From NCBI RefSeq assembly GCF_006494375.1, contig NZ_VHIZ01000026.1:1-64000 (forward strand): 64,000 bases of DNA, read 5' to 3'. This stretch comes from Pantoea anthophila. GTDB lineage: Bacteria; Pseudomonadota; Gammaproteobacteria; Enterobacterales; Enterobacteriaceae. The notes under the pieces are model-generated. The model did no database searches, was not told where the DNA came from, and saw only the letters and a program-made list of their open reading frames with translations. Below are positions 30,266-39,732 of the stretch, in pieces. Position numbers and translations under genes: made by a program. How positions within the stretch are numbered: position 1 is the first letter of the stretch; each line of letters begins with the position of its first letter.

Positions 30266-31363
30266 ATGAGTAAATTTATTTTTTCATCACCCCGTAAATA
30301 TGTGCAGGGCGCAGGTGTACTGGACGAGCTGGGAACGTTGCTGACTGAACTGGGCGATCAGGCTTTTCTGGTGGCGGATGAGGTTGTCTGGAAACTGATT
30401 GGTGAACGGACGCAACAGACGTTGCAGTCCGCGGGAGTGAAATTCAGCTGGCAGCAATTTAACGGCGAGGCCTCCAGCAATGAGATCACCCGTCTCAGTG
30501 CGCTGGCGAAGCGCCAGGGTTGTAACGTGATTGTCGGGCTGGGCGGCGGCAAAACGCTGGACACGGTTAAGGCAGTGGCGGACGAACTTCAGCAGCCGGT
30601 AGCCATCGTGCCGACCATTGCCTCTACCGATGCCCCCTGCAGCGCCCTGTCGGTCATCTACTCTGACAGTGGTGTCTTTGAGAGCTATCGCTTCTACAGC
30701 AAAAACCCTGATTTGGTGCTGGTGGATACGGCTGTCTGCGCCAGTGCGCCTGCGCGACTCTTTGCCTCTGGCATTGCCGATGGGCTGGCCACCTGGGTTG
30801 AAGCGCAGGCCGTGGCGCGTTCCCATGCGAAATCCATGGTCAACGGCGATCCGACCCTTGCCGGACTGGCGATTGCCCGTGCCTGCGAAGAAACACTGCT
30901 CAAGTGGGGTTACAGCGCCTATATCGCCGTGAGCGAAAAACGGGTCACGCCCGCCGTGGAAGCGGTGGTTGAGGCGAATACGCTGCTCTCAGGCCTGGGC
31001 TTTGAAAACGGCGGGCTGGCAGCCGCTCACGCCATTCACAATGGTTTTACCGCCATTGATGGTGACATTCATCATCTGACCCACGGCGAAAAAGTTGCCT
31101 ATGGCACACTGACGCAGATGGTGCTGGAGCAGCGTCCGGACGAGGAAATTGCGCGCTACATCCGTTTCTATCGCTCTATCAACATGCCGACCACGCTCCG
31201 CGAGATGCATCTTGAAAATGAAAGCTGGGAGAATCTGGTGAAAGTGGGCGCTCTGGCCAACAGTGAGGGGGATACGCTGAAAAACCTGAATCCTCATCTG
31301 TCACCTGAAGATATTGCCAACGCCCTGCTGGCGCTGGATGCCTTTAGTCAGACAGTGAAATAA
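30266..31363 (+). CDS. gldA: GldA-like iron/zinc-dependent glycerol dehydrogenase
   Basis: The 365-residue protein belongs to the iron-containing alcohol dehydrogenase fold. The NAD-binding motif GLGGGKTLDTVKAVA is at about residues 92-106. The metal ligands fit GldA: Asp in ASGIADGLATW (about 170), His in AAHAIHNGF (about 253) and His in LTHGEKVAYG (about 270). It probably oxidises glycerol or a similar diol with NAD+. I start at ATG 30266, eight bases after AAGGAG; a GTG two codons earlier is less well placed. It is an accessory gene in this neighbourhood, so its true substrate may differ. Confidence 0.8.
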   Translation: MSKFIFSSPRKYVQGAGVLDELGTLLTELGDQAFLVADEVVWKLIGERTQQTLQSAGVKFSWQQFNGEASSNEITRLSALAKRQGCNVIVGLGGGKTLDTVKAVADELQQPVAIVPTIASTDAPCSALSVIYSDSGVFESYRFYSKNPDLVLVDTAVCASAPARLFASGIADGLATWVEAQAVARSHAKSMVNGDPTLAGLAIARACEETLLKWGYSAYIAVSEKRVTPAVEAVVEANTLLSGLGFENGGLAAAHAIHNGFTAIDGDIHHLTHGEKVAYGTLTQMVLEQRPDEEIARYIRFYRSINMPTTLREMHLENESWENLVKVGALANSEGDTLKNLNPHLSPEDIANALLALDAFSQTVK

Positions 31364-31370
31364 GCCGCCA

Positions 31371-31394
31371 ACGGGCGATGATCCGATCGCCCGT
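31371..31394. terminator. Hairpin between convergent gldA and the YnfC-like gene
   Basis: ACGGGCGAT, short loop, ATCGCCCGT forms a perfect nine-pair stem right after the gldA stop and abutting the stop of the convergent gene. It has no T run, so termination strength is uncertain. Confidence 0.5.
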
Positions 31395-32242
31395 TACTCC
31401 TCCGCCGCAGGCTGATCCCAGTACTCATATTTATAGGCAGAACTGAGGTGGCGTTCGATGGTGCCGCGCGTGAAGATTTCGGTCTCATGCAGGTAGCTCA
31501 GGGTGCAGTTACCGACCTCATCCCATGACTGGCACTCGTCCACCGAGCGGATCGTGCTTAGCGGCGTGCTGGCCGTGCCGTTCAGACGCACTTCACGCCA
31601 TTGCGGATCGTAGGTGTAGTTGTCCGTGCTGCGGGCGGAAGTGGTGCGTGTCACCAGTCCCTTTGGATTCCAGTGATAGTGAAACTCGCCGTTGGTCGTC
31701 GGGTCGCTGCCGCGCGCCACGCTCTTCTCCAGGCGCAACTGGTGATCATAGCGATAGGTCGTGTCGGTAAAACCGCTTTTTCCCATGCTGATAAATTTAT
31801 CAGAGGCGCTGGTGATATTGCCATGCTCCCCTTTTTGCCAGTTGATCGTCCCCTGTCGGTTGTCGACCACGACTTCTTTGCCCTCTTTCAGCACTTTCAC
31901 CATCCAGGCATATTCCGCCACCCAGCCGCCCTGCACTCTGGCAATGTGCTGCTCCATACTGAGGATAACGTTGCGCTCATTTTTGTCATAGCTGACGTCA
32001 GCCACGGTCAGATCGCCGCAGGCGTCAAACTGGCCCAGCACCCGCTTTTGAGAATTCACATCCTTACCAAATTCCCCTGCAATCACCTGCTTTACCGCGC
32101 CTTTGGCATTGCCGCCGAGCAGAATCAGGTTATTGCTGTTGGTGATGGTTGTGCTCTGCGGACGGCATGCGCTGGCCGCCACGCTGTCACTGCACAGCGC
32201 AGTCAGCAACAGGATGAGAGCGGCACTCTGATTGCGATTCAT
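31394..32242 (-). CDS. Exported protein resembling the YnfC/UPF0257 family
   Basis: The 282-residue protein has a signal peptide (MNRNQSAALILLLTALCSDS, cleavage near VAA-SAC). The mature part is rich in repeated Tyr/Asp/Asn patterns (TYRYDHQLRLEKSV, FHYHWNPKGLVTRT, YTYDPQWREVRL) that look like RHS/YD-type beta strands. The arrangement resembles the YnfC lipoprotein family, including the conserved-looking DEVGNCTLSYLHE near the end. No lipobox is clear. Function is unknown. The assignment is by general resemblance only. Confidence 0.55.
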   Translation of the reverse strand: MNRNQSAALILLLTALCSDSVAASACRPQSTTITNSNNLILLGGNAKGAVKQVIAGEFGKDVNSQKRVLGQFDACGDLTVADVSYDKNERNVILSMEQHIARVQGGWVAEYAWMVKVLKEGKEVVVDNRQGTINWQKGEHGNITSASDKFISMGKSGFTDTTYRYDHQLRLEKSVARGSDPTTNGEFHYHWNPKGLVTRTTSARSTDNYTYDPQWREVRLNGTASTPLSTIRSVDECQSWDEVGNCTLSYLHETEIFTRGTIERHLSSAYKYEYWDQPAAEE

Positions 32243-32332
32243 AGGGTCAGTTCCGGGCAACGTTGCTGTAAGTGTAAACCCTGCCGTGAAAAACAGCGGC
32301 AACCGGTGACGAATTGAAGCTGCCGCCCGGAG

Positions 32333-32581
32333 TTATGCCTCAAGCGGTGCGGTGATGTAAGCGTAACGGATAGCGCGGCGGTTTGCGTGGCTCTCTGCGG
32401 TAAAAGTCCCGGATGGCAGTGAATAATTTATCTGAACGACGGCTGCGCATTGTGCGGGTGGTCTACCCGGCTGATCGGCTGTAAGGGATATGAAAACACG
32501 CTGATGCGGCGGCACGTATTTTCCTCGTCCGGATTCAGCAGGGAAAGCGAGGGAGCCATTCCGTATCAAGCTGGATAGCAA
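32333..32581 (-). CDS. Doubtful 82-residue ORF, possibly Ash-like
   Basis: An 82-codon frame covers most of an otherwise gene-free stretch. The C-terminal half (ESHANRRAIRYAYITAPLE) resembles short proteins often annotated as the Ash family in enterobacteria. Those predictions may themselves come from repeated non-coding DNA. There is no good ribosome binding site. I keep it only as a low-confidence candidate; the stretch 32243-32655 holds nothing else I can support. Confidence 0.2.
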   Translation of the reverse strand: MLSSLIRNGSLAFPAESGRGKYVPPHQRVFISLTADQPGRPPAQCAAVVQINYSLPSGTFTAESHANRRAIRYAYITAPLEA

Positions 32582-32655
32582 GTATTGGGCTGAAATCCGT
32601 CAGACAGTTATTTTCAGGCTGTCGCTAGAATGGCCTCTGGCAGGGCTCAACACTT

Positions 32656-32684
32656 TTGCGTTGCTTAATGGAATTATTTATATT
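32656..32684 (+). promoter_or_regulatory. Sigma-70 type promoter of the bacteriocin-like island
   Basis: TTGCGT, a 17-base spacer, TATATT. The predicted start would leave about 80 bases of leader before the small ORF at 32770. Confidence 0.55.
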
Positions 32685-32769
32685 TACTCCAGCTTTTTAT
32701 CCATACCGGTACTGCCGTCTGTCTGTATTACTCATCATGTCGGGTTTATAACGAACGGAGAAAGGAATC

Positions 32770-32912
32770 ATGGCGCGTAATATTGCCCCCGGATATTGTG
32801 TTGTGAATACTTCTGGTGCCGGGTGGTTGCCTGTGCTGCAGTGGGTTCGCTAGTCGGCGGGGCCGCTGCAAGTGCAGCAAACGATTATTTTATGGATATG
32901 TGGTTAAAATAA
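32770..32912 (+). pseudogene. Frameshifted small bacteriocin-like precursor
   Basis: The frame starts at ATG 32770, which follows GGAG and AAAGGA. It gives MARNIAPGYCVVNTSGAGW and then soon stops. In the next frame, from 32823, the sequence continues as VVACAAVGSLVGGAAASAAN and then DYFMDMWLK, with a stop at 32910-32912. The shift falls just after SGAG. A short leader ending in a double-glycine-like SGAG and a core rich in Gly and Ala with GxxxG spacing is the pattern of class II microcins/bacteriocins. The second frame ends one base before the ATG of the next gene, which argues that it was the true frame. One base change would restore it; a sequencing error or programmed shift is possible. 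Confidence 0.5.
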
Positions 32913-32913
32913 T

Positions 32914-33318
32914 ATGGAAAATAGGCTTTTTTATCTCGCTATGGGCTGTGCCCTTGTGCCTTTCTTTATTACCATTATACAGTTCGTGATCTTTTCCATT
33001 AACAAAGAGAAATATGAATCTTTGTTATCTTTTTACCATGATGCCAGGTTTGAATTACCACCCCTTTACAGGTTTTATGGGTCTATGGGTTTTTTGGGGT
33101 CGTTTGGCATGTCCTATTTCTTCTCAAGACTCAGAAAAGGAAAAAAGGTCATTTTTCAGCCCAGACAACACGTTGCTATTACCGAGCATCTGAAAGGCAT
33201 GAACTACAACCTCACTGTATGGATTGATAATTACTATTACCTTTCACTTTCATCGCTGTTTTTGTATGCCGTTTTTTTAATAATTTCTTTAGTGAAAGCT
33301 ATCATCACACAATTTTGA
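32914..33318 (+). CDS. Small multi-helix membrane protein, possible immunity protein
   Basis: The 134-residue protein has a strong N-terminal membrane helix (about residues 7-29), a weaker segment near residues 55-70 (YGSMGFLGSFGMSYFF) and a C-terminal helix (about residues 108-131). A basic stretch (SRLRKGKKV) lies between. Its ATG is one base after the stop of the small peptide frame, so the two are translationally coupled. Size, topology and position fit a bacteriocin immunity protein, but I recognise no family and this is inference. The gene is far more AT-rich than its neighbours, a sign of transfer. Confidence 0.6.
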   Translation: MENRLFYLAMGCALVPFFITIIQFVIFSINKEKYESLLSFYHDARFELPPLYRFYGSMGFLGSFGMSYFFSRLRKGKKVIFQPRQHVAITEHLKGMNYNLTVWIDNYYYLSLSSLFLYAVFLIISLVKAIITQF

Positions 33319-33490
33319 AACCCGCCTTTATCAGACGCAAAGAGAGCCAGAAATTCGTACGCGTAATACATAGTCCTGGCCTTACTTGTACAGACTATTC
33401 AGTCAGAGACAGGTAGTGCGTTTTAAAGAAACCTCAGGCTTTTACAAAACCTGAGCCGACGCTGATTTGATCCTGAACCTTAATTTCAGA

Positions 33491-33520
33491 CAAAAAGAAC
33501 CCCAGCAAGCATACTGGGGT
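33491..33520 (-). terminator. Rho-independent terminator of cutC
   Basis: The minus strand reads ACCCCAG, loop, CTGGGGT, then TCTTTTTG, about 60 bases after the cutC stop. Confidence 0.7.
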
Positions 33521-33580
33521 TTGGTACTTGCAAACACCACGTCAATGATCGGCGTGCTGCGCGGCAAAATCTGTTGTAGC

Positions 33581-34333
33581 TCAGGCGACCCGGACGCTGC
33601 TCATCTGCATCACGCTTTTCATCGCCTCAACCACATCGCCGTCGACGCAGTAGCGGCTGAACTCGTCGGTTTCGGCTTCTGAACACATGGAAACACCCGC
33701 TTTGCGGTAGCGCATCGGCGAGGCCATCAGGCGACTGGCCGAGCTGTGAACTTCGCGAATGCCCATATCGAGAAACTTTTGCAGGTTGCTGAGACGTACC
33801 CCGGCACCCGCCATAATAGTAGGACCCGTGCTGGTCTCATTAAGTTCCCGGAGTAATGCAATTCCGTTTTCGGCGCTCTGCTGCTGCCCGGAGGTCAGAA
33901 TCCGTGCCACCCCCAGATCGGTTAATGTTTCCAGGGCGCGCTTAGGGCTGTGACAGAGATCGAAGGCCCGATGAAAGGTGACGCTCAGGCCATCACACAG
34001 CGCCATAATCTGACGCATCTGCCCCTGATGGATGTGGGCATCTTCATCCAGCATACCAATCACCAGCCCCGGGAAACCGAGTTCACGGATCAGCGTCACG
34101 TCCGATTTCATCGCTTCAAATTCACGTGCGGTGTAACAAAAATCGCCACCGCGTGGCCGGACAATAGGATGAACCGGAATCGATACCGCCTGACGGGCCG
34201 CCTTCAGCATCCCCGCAGACGGGGTCAGACCGCCTTCGCGCGGGGCGGCACAGAGTTCAACCCGATCGGCACCCGCCTGTTGTGCGGTCACGGCGCAGTC
34301 CACGCCATAGCAGCAAATTTCCAGTGTGGTCAT
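33581..34333 (-). CDS. cutC: CutC family protein
   Basis: The 250-residue TIM-barrel protein begins [21 protein letters not shown] and carries the family blocks [28 protein letters not shown] and TFHRAFD. It was named for copper tolerance in E. coli, but that role was later traced largely to a neighbouring sRNA effect, so the biochemical function remains open. I start at MTTLEIC, as in E. coli; the longer frame crosses into the divergent gene's leader. It has its own terminator. Confidence 0.9.
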   Translation of the reverse strand: MTTLEICCYGVDCAVTAQQAGADRVELCAAPREGGLTPSAGMLKAARQAVSIPVHPIVRPRGGDFCYTAREFEAMKSDVTLIRELGFPGLVIGMLDEDAHIHQGQMRQIMALCDGLSVTFHRAFDLCHSPKRALETLTDLGVARILTSGQQQSAENGIALLRELNETSTGPTIMAGAGVRLSNLQKFLDMGIREVHSSASRLMASPMRYRKAGVSMCSEAETDEFSRYCVDGDVVEAMKSVMQMSSVRVA

Positions 34334-34418
34334 TCTCTTCTCCTTTACATGACTCTGGTTCAAGGCAGATTCATCAGTTAGTCTGGCTGCTGGAATGAGT
34401 TTACCGGGAAAGTTAACT

Positions 34419-35564
34419 ATGGCATTCAATTTTGACCAACGGATAGACCGCCGTCACAGCGATAGTCTCAAATGGAACAAATATGCGGACCAGGACATTC
34501 TGCCGTTGTGGGTCGCGGATACCGATTTCCGATCGCCGGATTGCATCATCAACGCGATAAAAGCCCGTGCCGAACATGGGATTTTTGGTTACGGCGACAC
34601 GCCCGTTGAGTTTATCGACAGCGCGATCGCCTGGCTTGCCTCACGCTATCAGTGGCACGTAAATCCGGAGTGGATTGTGGTACTGCCCGGCGTGGTGAGC
34701 GGGCTGAACCTGGCTGTCCGTGCCTTTACGGCCTCAGACGAACGCACGATAGCGCCGACCCCGATTTATCCCCCGTTTCGCGGGGCGTCAAAGCTGGCGG
34801 AGCGTGCTCAGCTGAATCTGCCGCTGACCCTGAGCGCGGGACGCTGGCTGCTGGATATGACGGCAGCTGAGGGTGAGATGACGGGCAGCGAGCGGCTGCT
34901 AATGCTCTGCAATCCGCAGAATCCGGGCGGCACCGTCTATCGCCGGGATGAACTGCTGGCGCAGCTCGCCTTTGCGCAGAAGCACGATTTGGTTGTTTGC
35001 TCTGACGAGATCCACAGCGATCTGCTGCTGGAGCCGGGTGTTCAGCACATCCCGTTTGCCAGCCTGAGCGAAGACGCCGCGCAGCGCAGCGTAACCCTGA
35101 TGTCGCCGTCCAAAACCTTTAATATTGCCGGGCTTGGCGCATCCATCGCCATTATTCCGAACCCCGAACTGCGCGCGCGTTTTACGCGGTTGCGGCGCGG
35201 CATTGTGCCTGACGTTGATATTCTGGCGATTACGGCAGCGGCGGCGGCGTGGCGCGAGGGTGAATCCTGGCTGGAAGCGCAGAACCTCTACCTGCGCAGC
35301 AACCGCGACTGGCTGGTGTCGCAGGTCAATAAAATGACCGGTCTGTCACTCGCCGCGCCGGAAGCCACCTACCTGGCCTGGATCGACGCCAGTGAACTGG
35401 GCGTCGCCAGCCCGGCGCTCTACTTCGAAAAACACGGTCTGGGCTTAACCGCAGGCCGGGAATTTGGCAATGACCAGTTTGTCCGGCTCAATTTCGGCTG
35501 CACGCGCGCGCTGCTTGACGAGGCGGTCGCCCGCCTGAAACGCGCGGTCGCCGCCCGGATTTAG
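34419..35564 (+). CDS. MalY/PatB-type PLP-dependent C-S beta-lyase
   Basis: The 381-residue fold-type I aminotransferase-like protein has the PLP lysine in [14 protein letters not shown] (about residue 232). It also has the conserved CNPQNPGG motif (about residue 168) and SDEIHSDL. The pattern is that of MalY, PatB and related cystathionine beta-lyases, which release a thiol, pyruvate and ammonia from cystathionine or cysteine conjugates. I chose ATG 34419 ([19 protein letters not shown]), which begins the family domain; ATG 34395 is possible. It is divergent from cutC and ends overlapping yecM by four bases. Confidence 0.8.
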   Translation: MAFNFDQRIDRRHSDSLKWNKYADQDILPLWVADTDFRSPDCIINAIKARAEHGIFGYGDTPVEFIDSAIAWLASRYQWHVNPEWIVVLPGVVSGLNLAVRAFTASDERTIAPTPIYPPFRGASKLAERAQLNLPLTLSAGRWLLDMTAAEGEMTGSERLLMLCNPQNPGGTVYRRDELLAQLAFAQKHDLVVCSDEIHSDLLLEPGVQHIPFASLSEDAAQRSVTLMSPSKTFNIAGLGASIAIIPNPELRARFTRLRRGIVPDVDILAITAAAAAWREGESWLEAQNLYLRSNRDWLVSQVNKMTGLSLAAPEATYLAWIDASELGVASPALYFEKHGLGLTAGREFGNDQFVRLNFGCTRALLDEAVARLKRAVAARI

Positions 35565-36121
35565 TTTTGCTCGCTGGCGACAATCTCTTCCAGTCGCCAC
35601 GGATGAAACTTGATTGTCGTCTGTCCATCCGTCACCGCCAGCGTCGGATTGGGCAGGCGCTCATTCTCTCCCTTCGGCGCGCTGGTTTTAAACGAAATGC
35701 CCGGCTGCGTCAGTGCCGCGTCAGAGAGCAAGGCCATTGCGCGCATGCCCAGCGACTCAGGATCGCCGCGTAACACGACCTCAACGTGTTCCCAGCCTTC
35801 ATGGCGATAGCGCTTTTCACCCGGCCACGGCAGTTCCACCACATCAATCTGACACCCTGCCACGATTAAGGGTTGATCGAGCTTAAACAGACAAATCGGT
35901 CGCCCGTTGATGACGGCGGAGGAAAATTCTGTGCCCAGCTGCTGCAGACCCTGCTGCCAGCGTGCCGCCGTGGTGTCCTGATGACAGCGCACCGCAATAT
36001 GGTCGATTTCGTGATCGCAAAGAGACAAACCCAGGCGCTGCGCAAAGTTTTGCAACGATTCTTCAAAACGCTCTAAATCTGACTTTAAATCATCCAATTC
36101 TGCCGGAAAAGTATGCTTCAC
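35561..36121 (-). CDS. yecM: YecM, VOC-superfamily metal-binding protein
   Basis: The 186-residue protein has the YecM pattern: DHEIDHIAVRCHQDTTAARW near residues 37-56, and GWEHVEVVLRGD (about residues 110-121). Its His and Glu residues are the likely metal ligands of the vicinal-oxygen-chelate-like fold. Length agrees with E. coli YecM. Its catalytic role is not established. It precedes argS in the conserved order but is transcribed away from it here. Its 3' end overlaps the stop of the convergent lyase gene by four bases. Confidence 0.88.
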   Translation of the reverse strand: MKHTFPAELDDLKSDLERFEESLQNFAQRLGLSLCDHEIDHIAVRCHQDTTAARWQQGLQQLGTEFSSAVINGRPICLFKLDQPLIVAGCQIDVVELPWPGEKRYRHEGWEHVEVVLRGDPESLGMRAMALLSDAALTQPGISFKTSAPKGENERLPNPTLAVTDGQTTIKFHPWRLEEIVASEQN

Positions 36122-36434
36122 AACCCTTATTCCTCTCTCTTTATTTAACTTTTGTGACCAGTCTGCTTTATTGTGCGCCGGGAGTTAAGCGTAATAAATG
36201 ATAAGATTCATCTTATTTGACCGGAAATTTAACGCAAAACCGCATAATAACATCTTTCATTTCGGATTTATCTCCTGTTTAGGACCATGAGTTCCTTGAT
36301 GAAGTTATATTAAATATATGATTAAATTAGACTTCTTTATTACAATAAGATAACTCTCATTTCAACCTCAATCAATTGCAGCCCTCCCTGCCTTCCTATA
36401 AATTTGACCTAACACAACCAAAAGGAATGGCTCT
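36122..36434. promoter_or_regulatory. AT-rich intergenic region between yecM and the small membrane peptide
   Basis: These 313 bases must hold the yecM promoter and the promoter of the small ORF. Several AT-rich -10-like words are present, but none stands out with a good -35. No RNA gene is recognised. Confidence 0.35.
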
Positions 36435-36557
36435 ATGTCTATGCTCATCGTTGTCGCTGTCCTGATCGCACTGATGGGATTTGCAATTTCCCGCCACTGG
36501 AAGGTGCGTGAAGATAAAAGCGTTAAGAACCCCCGCCGTCATCTGAGACGTCGTTAA
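36435..36557 (+). CDS. Small single-pass membrane protein, 40 residues
   Basis: ATG at 36435 with AAAAGGA nine bases upstream opens 40 codons. The sequence is MSMLIVVAVLIALMGFAISR followed by a basic tail (HWKVREDKSVKNPRRHLRRR). One hydrophobic helix spans residues 3-18, and seven of the last eleven residues are Arg, Lys or His, so it is probably anchored with the tail in the cytoplasm. It is too short for usual ORF cut-offs. No family is recognised. It stands alone between yecM and argS. Confidence 0.6.
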   Translation: MSMLIVVAVLIALMGFAISRHWKVREDKSVKNPRRHLRRR

Positions 36558-36768
36558 TGCCTCCGGGAAACATCTTCTCTGGCTCTGTTTCCCCGCTTCA
36601 TCCAGCTACTGACGCCCACTGACATTTCACGTATACTTTCCCCCTCATTTTTTTCCGTTTTGTCTGCCTCATCCGTTTCTGCCCGTCCGTGACGCGATGC
36701 TGTCAGGCAAGATGATGACAGTCCGGCTTAGCAGGCTCGGGCGTTGTTCAGCTTATGAAGGTAACTCG

Positions 36769-38499
36769 GTGAATATTCAGGCACTTCTTTCCGCAAAAGT
36801 CAGTCAGGCAATGGTTTTAGCCGGCGCACCCGCCGATTGCGAACCGCAGGTTCGTCAGTCCGCCAGGGTCCAGTTTGGAGACTATCAGGCCAACGGTATT
36901 ATGGCCGTGGCGAAAAAGCTGGGACAGGCTCCGCGACAATTAGCGGAAGCGGTGATCCAGCATCTCGACCTGACCGGCATCGCCAGCAAAGTCGAAATCG
37001 CCGGACCGGGCTTCATCAATATTTTCCTTGATCACGCCTGGCTGGCGAAGCATGCCCGTGAAGCCCTGAGTCTGCCGCGTCTGGGCGTGCAGCTGGCTGA
37101 GCCTCAGACGATCGTGGTCGACTACTCTGCGCCTAACGTCGCCAAAGAGATGCACGTGGGCCACGTCCGTTCCACCATCATTGGTGATGCCGCCGTTCGT
37201 ACGCTGGAGTTTCTCGGCCATCGGGTGATCCGTGCGAACCACGTCGGCGACTGGGGCACTCAGTTCGGCATGCTGATCGCGTTCCTGGAAAAGCAGCAGA
37301 ACGAGAATCACGCAGAGATGGCGCTGGCCGATCTCGAAGCCTTCTACCGTGAAGCCAAGCGCACCTATGACGAAGATCCTGAGTTTGCCGTGCGCGCACG
37401 CAGCTACGTGGTGAAATTACAGGGTGGCGATCCTTACTGCCGTGAGATGTGGAAGAAGCTGGTCGACATCACGATGAGTCAGAACCAGAAGATTTATGAC
37501 CGCATGAACGTCACCCTGACCCGCGACGATGTGATGGGTGAGAGTCTTTACAACGATATGCTGCCTGGCATCGTGGCTGACCTGAAACAGAAAGGGTTAG
37601 CCGTCGAGAGTGAAGGCGCGACCGTGGTGTTCCTGGATGAGTTCCAGAACAAAGAAGGTGAGCCGATGGGCGTCATCATCCAGAAGAAGGATGGTGGCTA
37701 CCTCTACACCACGACCGATATCGCCTGTGCGAAATATCGTTATGAGACCCTGAAAGCTGACCGTGTTCTTTACTACATTGACTCCCGTCAGCATCAGCAC
37801 CTGGTGCAGGCCTGGACTATCGTGCGTAAAGCCGGTTATGTTCCGGAGTCGGTGCCGCTCGAACACCATGCCTTTGGCATGATGCTGGGCAAAGATGGCC
37901 GTCCGTTCAAAACCCGCAGCGGTGGCACCATCAAGCTTTCCGACCTTCTGGATGAAGCTTATCAGCGTGCTTACACGCTGGTGCGCGAGAAGAACCCGGA
38001 GATGAGCGAAGCGGAAGTCAAAACGCTGGCGGAAGTGGTCGGGATCAGCGCGGTGAAATATGCTGACCTTTCCAAGAGCCGCACCACCGACTACATCTTC
38101 GACTGGGACAACATGCTGGCCTTCGAGGGTAACACGGCGCCTTACATGCAGTATGCCTACACCCGCGTACTCTCGGTGTTCCGCAAGGCGGGTATTGATG
38201 CCGATTCGCTGGATGCAGAGATTGTCATCAGCGAAGAGCGCGAAGCCCAACTGGCGACCCGCCTGCTGCAGTTCGAAGAGATCATCACTCAGGTTGCCCG
38301 TGACGGCACTCCCCATGTGATGTGTGCCTATCTCTACGATCTGGCCGGTCTTTTCTCCGGCTTCTACGAGCACTGCCCGATCCTGACGGCAGAGTCAGAG
38401 TCAACCCGCCTGAGCCGGCTGCAGCTGGCTGCGCTGACTGCGAAGACGCTGAAGCAGGGTCTGGATACGCTGGGCATCGACACCGTCGAGCGCATGTAA
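36769..38499 (+). CDS. argS: Arginyl-tRNA synthetase
   Basis: The 576-residue class Ia synthetase has the N-terminal Add-1 domain that recognises the tRNA D-loop (residues about 1-110). The HIGH motif appears as HVGH ([16 protein letters not shown], about residue 125). The C-terminal DALR anticodon domain ([20 protein letters not shown]) is complete. I take the GTG at 36769 ([11 protein letters not shown]), because it matches the E. coli start and has GAAGGTAA upstream. The 24 extra upstream codons in the open frame have no family match. Confidence 0.95.
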   Translation: MNIQALLSAKVSQAMVLAGAPADCEPQVRQSARVQFGDYQANGIMAVAKKLGQAPRQLAEAVIQHLDLTGIASKVEIAGPGFINIFLDHAWLAKHAREALSLPRLGVQLAEPQTIVVDYSAPNVAKEMHVGHVRSTIIGDAAVRTLEFLGHRVIRANHVGDWGTQFGMLIAFLEKQQNENHAEMALADLEAFYREAKRTYDEDPEFAVRARSYVVKLQGGDPYCREMWKKLVDITMSQNQKIYDRMNVTLTRDDVMGESLYNDMLPGIVADLKQKGLAVESEGATVVFLDEFQNKEGEPMGVIIQKKDGGYLYTTTDIACAKYRYETLKADRVLYYIDSRQHQHLVQAWTIVRKAGYVPESVPLEHHAFGMMLGKDGRPFKTRSGGTIKLSDLLDEAYQRAYTLVREKNPEMSEAEVKTLAEVVGISAVKYADLSKSRTTDYIFDWDNMLAFEGNTAPYMQYAYTRVLSVFRKAGIDADSLDAEIVISEEREAQLATRLLQFEEIITQVARDGTPHVMCAYLYDLAGLFSGFYEHCPILTAESESTRLSRLQLAALTAKTLKQGLDTLGIDTVERM

Positions 38500-38582
38500 T
38501 CGTCGCGACGGAGAGGGCCTTCCCTCTCCGTCGCTGACCGCTCCTGCCCTATTCCCCCTTCTCTGAGTGGCAGAACGATCTC

Positions 38583-39500
38583 ATGTCTGTAGCAGCGCAT
38601 CTCATCAGCCGTCACCTCCCTGCGGTAAAGCAGTTGCAATGCTTTCTGGCGGTCGCGCATGAGCTCAACTTTCGCCGGGCCGCCGAACGCCTCAGAATGA
38701 CGCAGCCTCCCCTGACCCGCCAGATTCAGAGTCTGGAAGATCTGCTGGGGCAGCCCCTCTTCAGCCGGACGCCCCATGAGGTGACGCTCACCGAAGCCGG
38801 GCAGGCCCTGGTTGCTAAAGCGGAAGCGATCCTCATCGCCCTCGAAGCCTTAACCCAGGATGCGGGCGCTGTTGCCTTGCGCCTGCGTATCGGCGTAACC
38901 CGAACGCTGAACTTTGAAGCTATCACGCCGCTTAACCAGCAGCTCGTGGCACTTCATGCCAGTGAAGAGATGGAGATGCCCAGCCTGACCTCCGCGCAGC
39001 TGATGCAGAACCTGGCCCGTAACACGCTCGATTTAATCCTCACCGGAGAAAAAGGCGCGGAGGCTGATGAGGCCGTCCATTACGCCTGGGTTTACCGCGA
39101 GCCGCTGCTGGTCGTCCTGCCCGCCTCTCATCCTGCCGCACGGGCGGAACAGGTTTCGCCTGAGGCCGTGGCTGACCTGCCCCTGTTCTGGTTCGCGCGC
39201 AGTGCTAATCCGCTGTTCTACGACAAATGTGAGCGCTACTTTGCTACGCTCAGCGTAGCGCTGAAACGGCAGCGGGAGCCGGAAGATTCACTGCTGATGC
39301 TGTCGCATATCGCCAGAGGCAAGGGTTTCGCCCTGATGCCCCGGTCAAAATGTACCTTCAATCAGGCCGGACTCTGCTACCGGCCGCTGAGCGAACGCGC
39401 GGCCCGGCACCTGGCAATTGATGTTTATGCCGCTATCCGTGCCGATGAAAAAAACGAGGCGGTTCTCGCAGCGCTGGAAAAATTATCCCCTCAAAAGTAA
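38583..39500 (+). CDS. LysR-type transcriptional regulator
   Basis: The 305-residue protein has an N-terminal winged helix-turn-helix at about residues 15-75 (LQCFLAVAHELNFRRAAERL, TQPPLTRQIQSLEDLLGQPL). A two-lobed effector domain covers about residues 98-300. The target is not obvious. The aldo/keto reductase gene follows on the same strand with a gap of about 230 bases, and may be regulated by it. It is accessory relative to the E. coli argS-flhE order. The ATG at 38583 is the only reasonable start, though two later in-frame codons exist. Confidence 0.85.
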   Translation: MSVAAHLISRHLPAVKQLQCFLAVAHELNFRRAAERLRMTQPPLTRQIQSLEDLLGQPLFSRTPHEVTLTEAGQALVAKAEAILIALEALTQDAGAVALRLRIGVTRTLNFEAITPLNQQLVALHASEEMEMPSLTSAQLMQNLARNTLDLILTGEKGAEADEAVHYAWVYREPLLVVLPASHPAARAEQVSPEAVADLPLFWFARSANPLFYDKCERYFATLSVALKRQREPEDSLLMLSHIARGKGFALMPRSKCTFNQAGLCYRPLSERAARHLAIDVYAAIRADEKNEAVLAALEKLSPQK

Positions 39501-39732
39501 GCCATCCCTTAAAAACAGCCGCACTTCATCGGCGAAAATATATTTACGCTGCTCTCAAAAAGAAGCGTTAATTTCCCATTCCCGCCGTTTTCAGTTGTGC
39601 AATTAATAACCTCTCCCGCCACTTATCCGGTTAATTATTCACCTGCCTGATACCTTTCTGGTATTGCCAGAACAGCAATTCATGGCTGTCGGCATGAGTG
39701 AAACAATGGCGGCTCACTCACGAGGAGAGACA

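Noticed and set aside
33425..33455. CTCAGG/CCTGAG hairpin as terminator of the membrane gene at 32914
   Set aside because: No T run follows on the plus strand; the better T run is on the opposite strand, so the direction does not fit.
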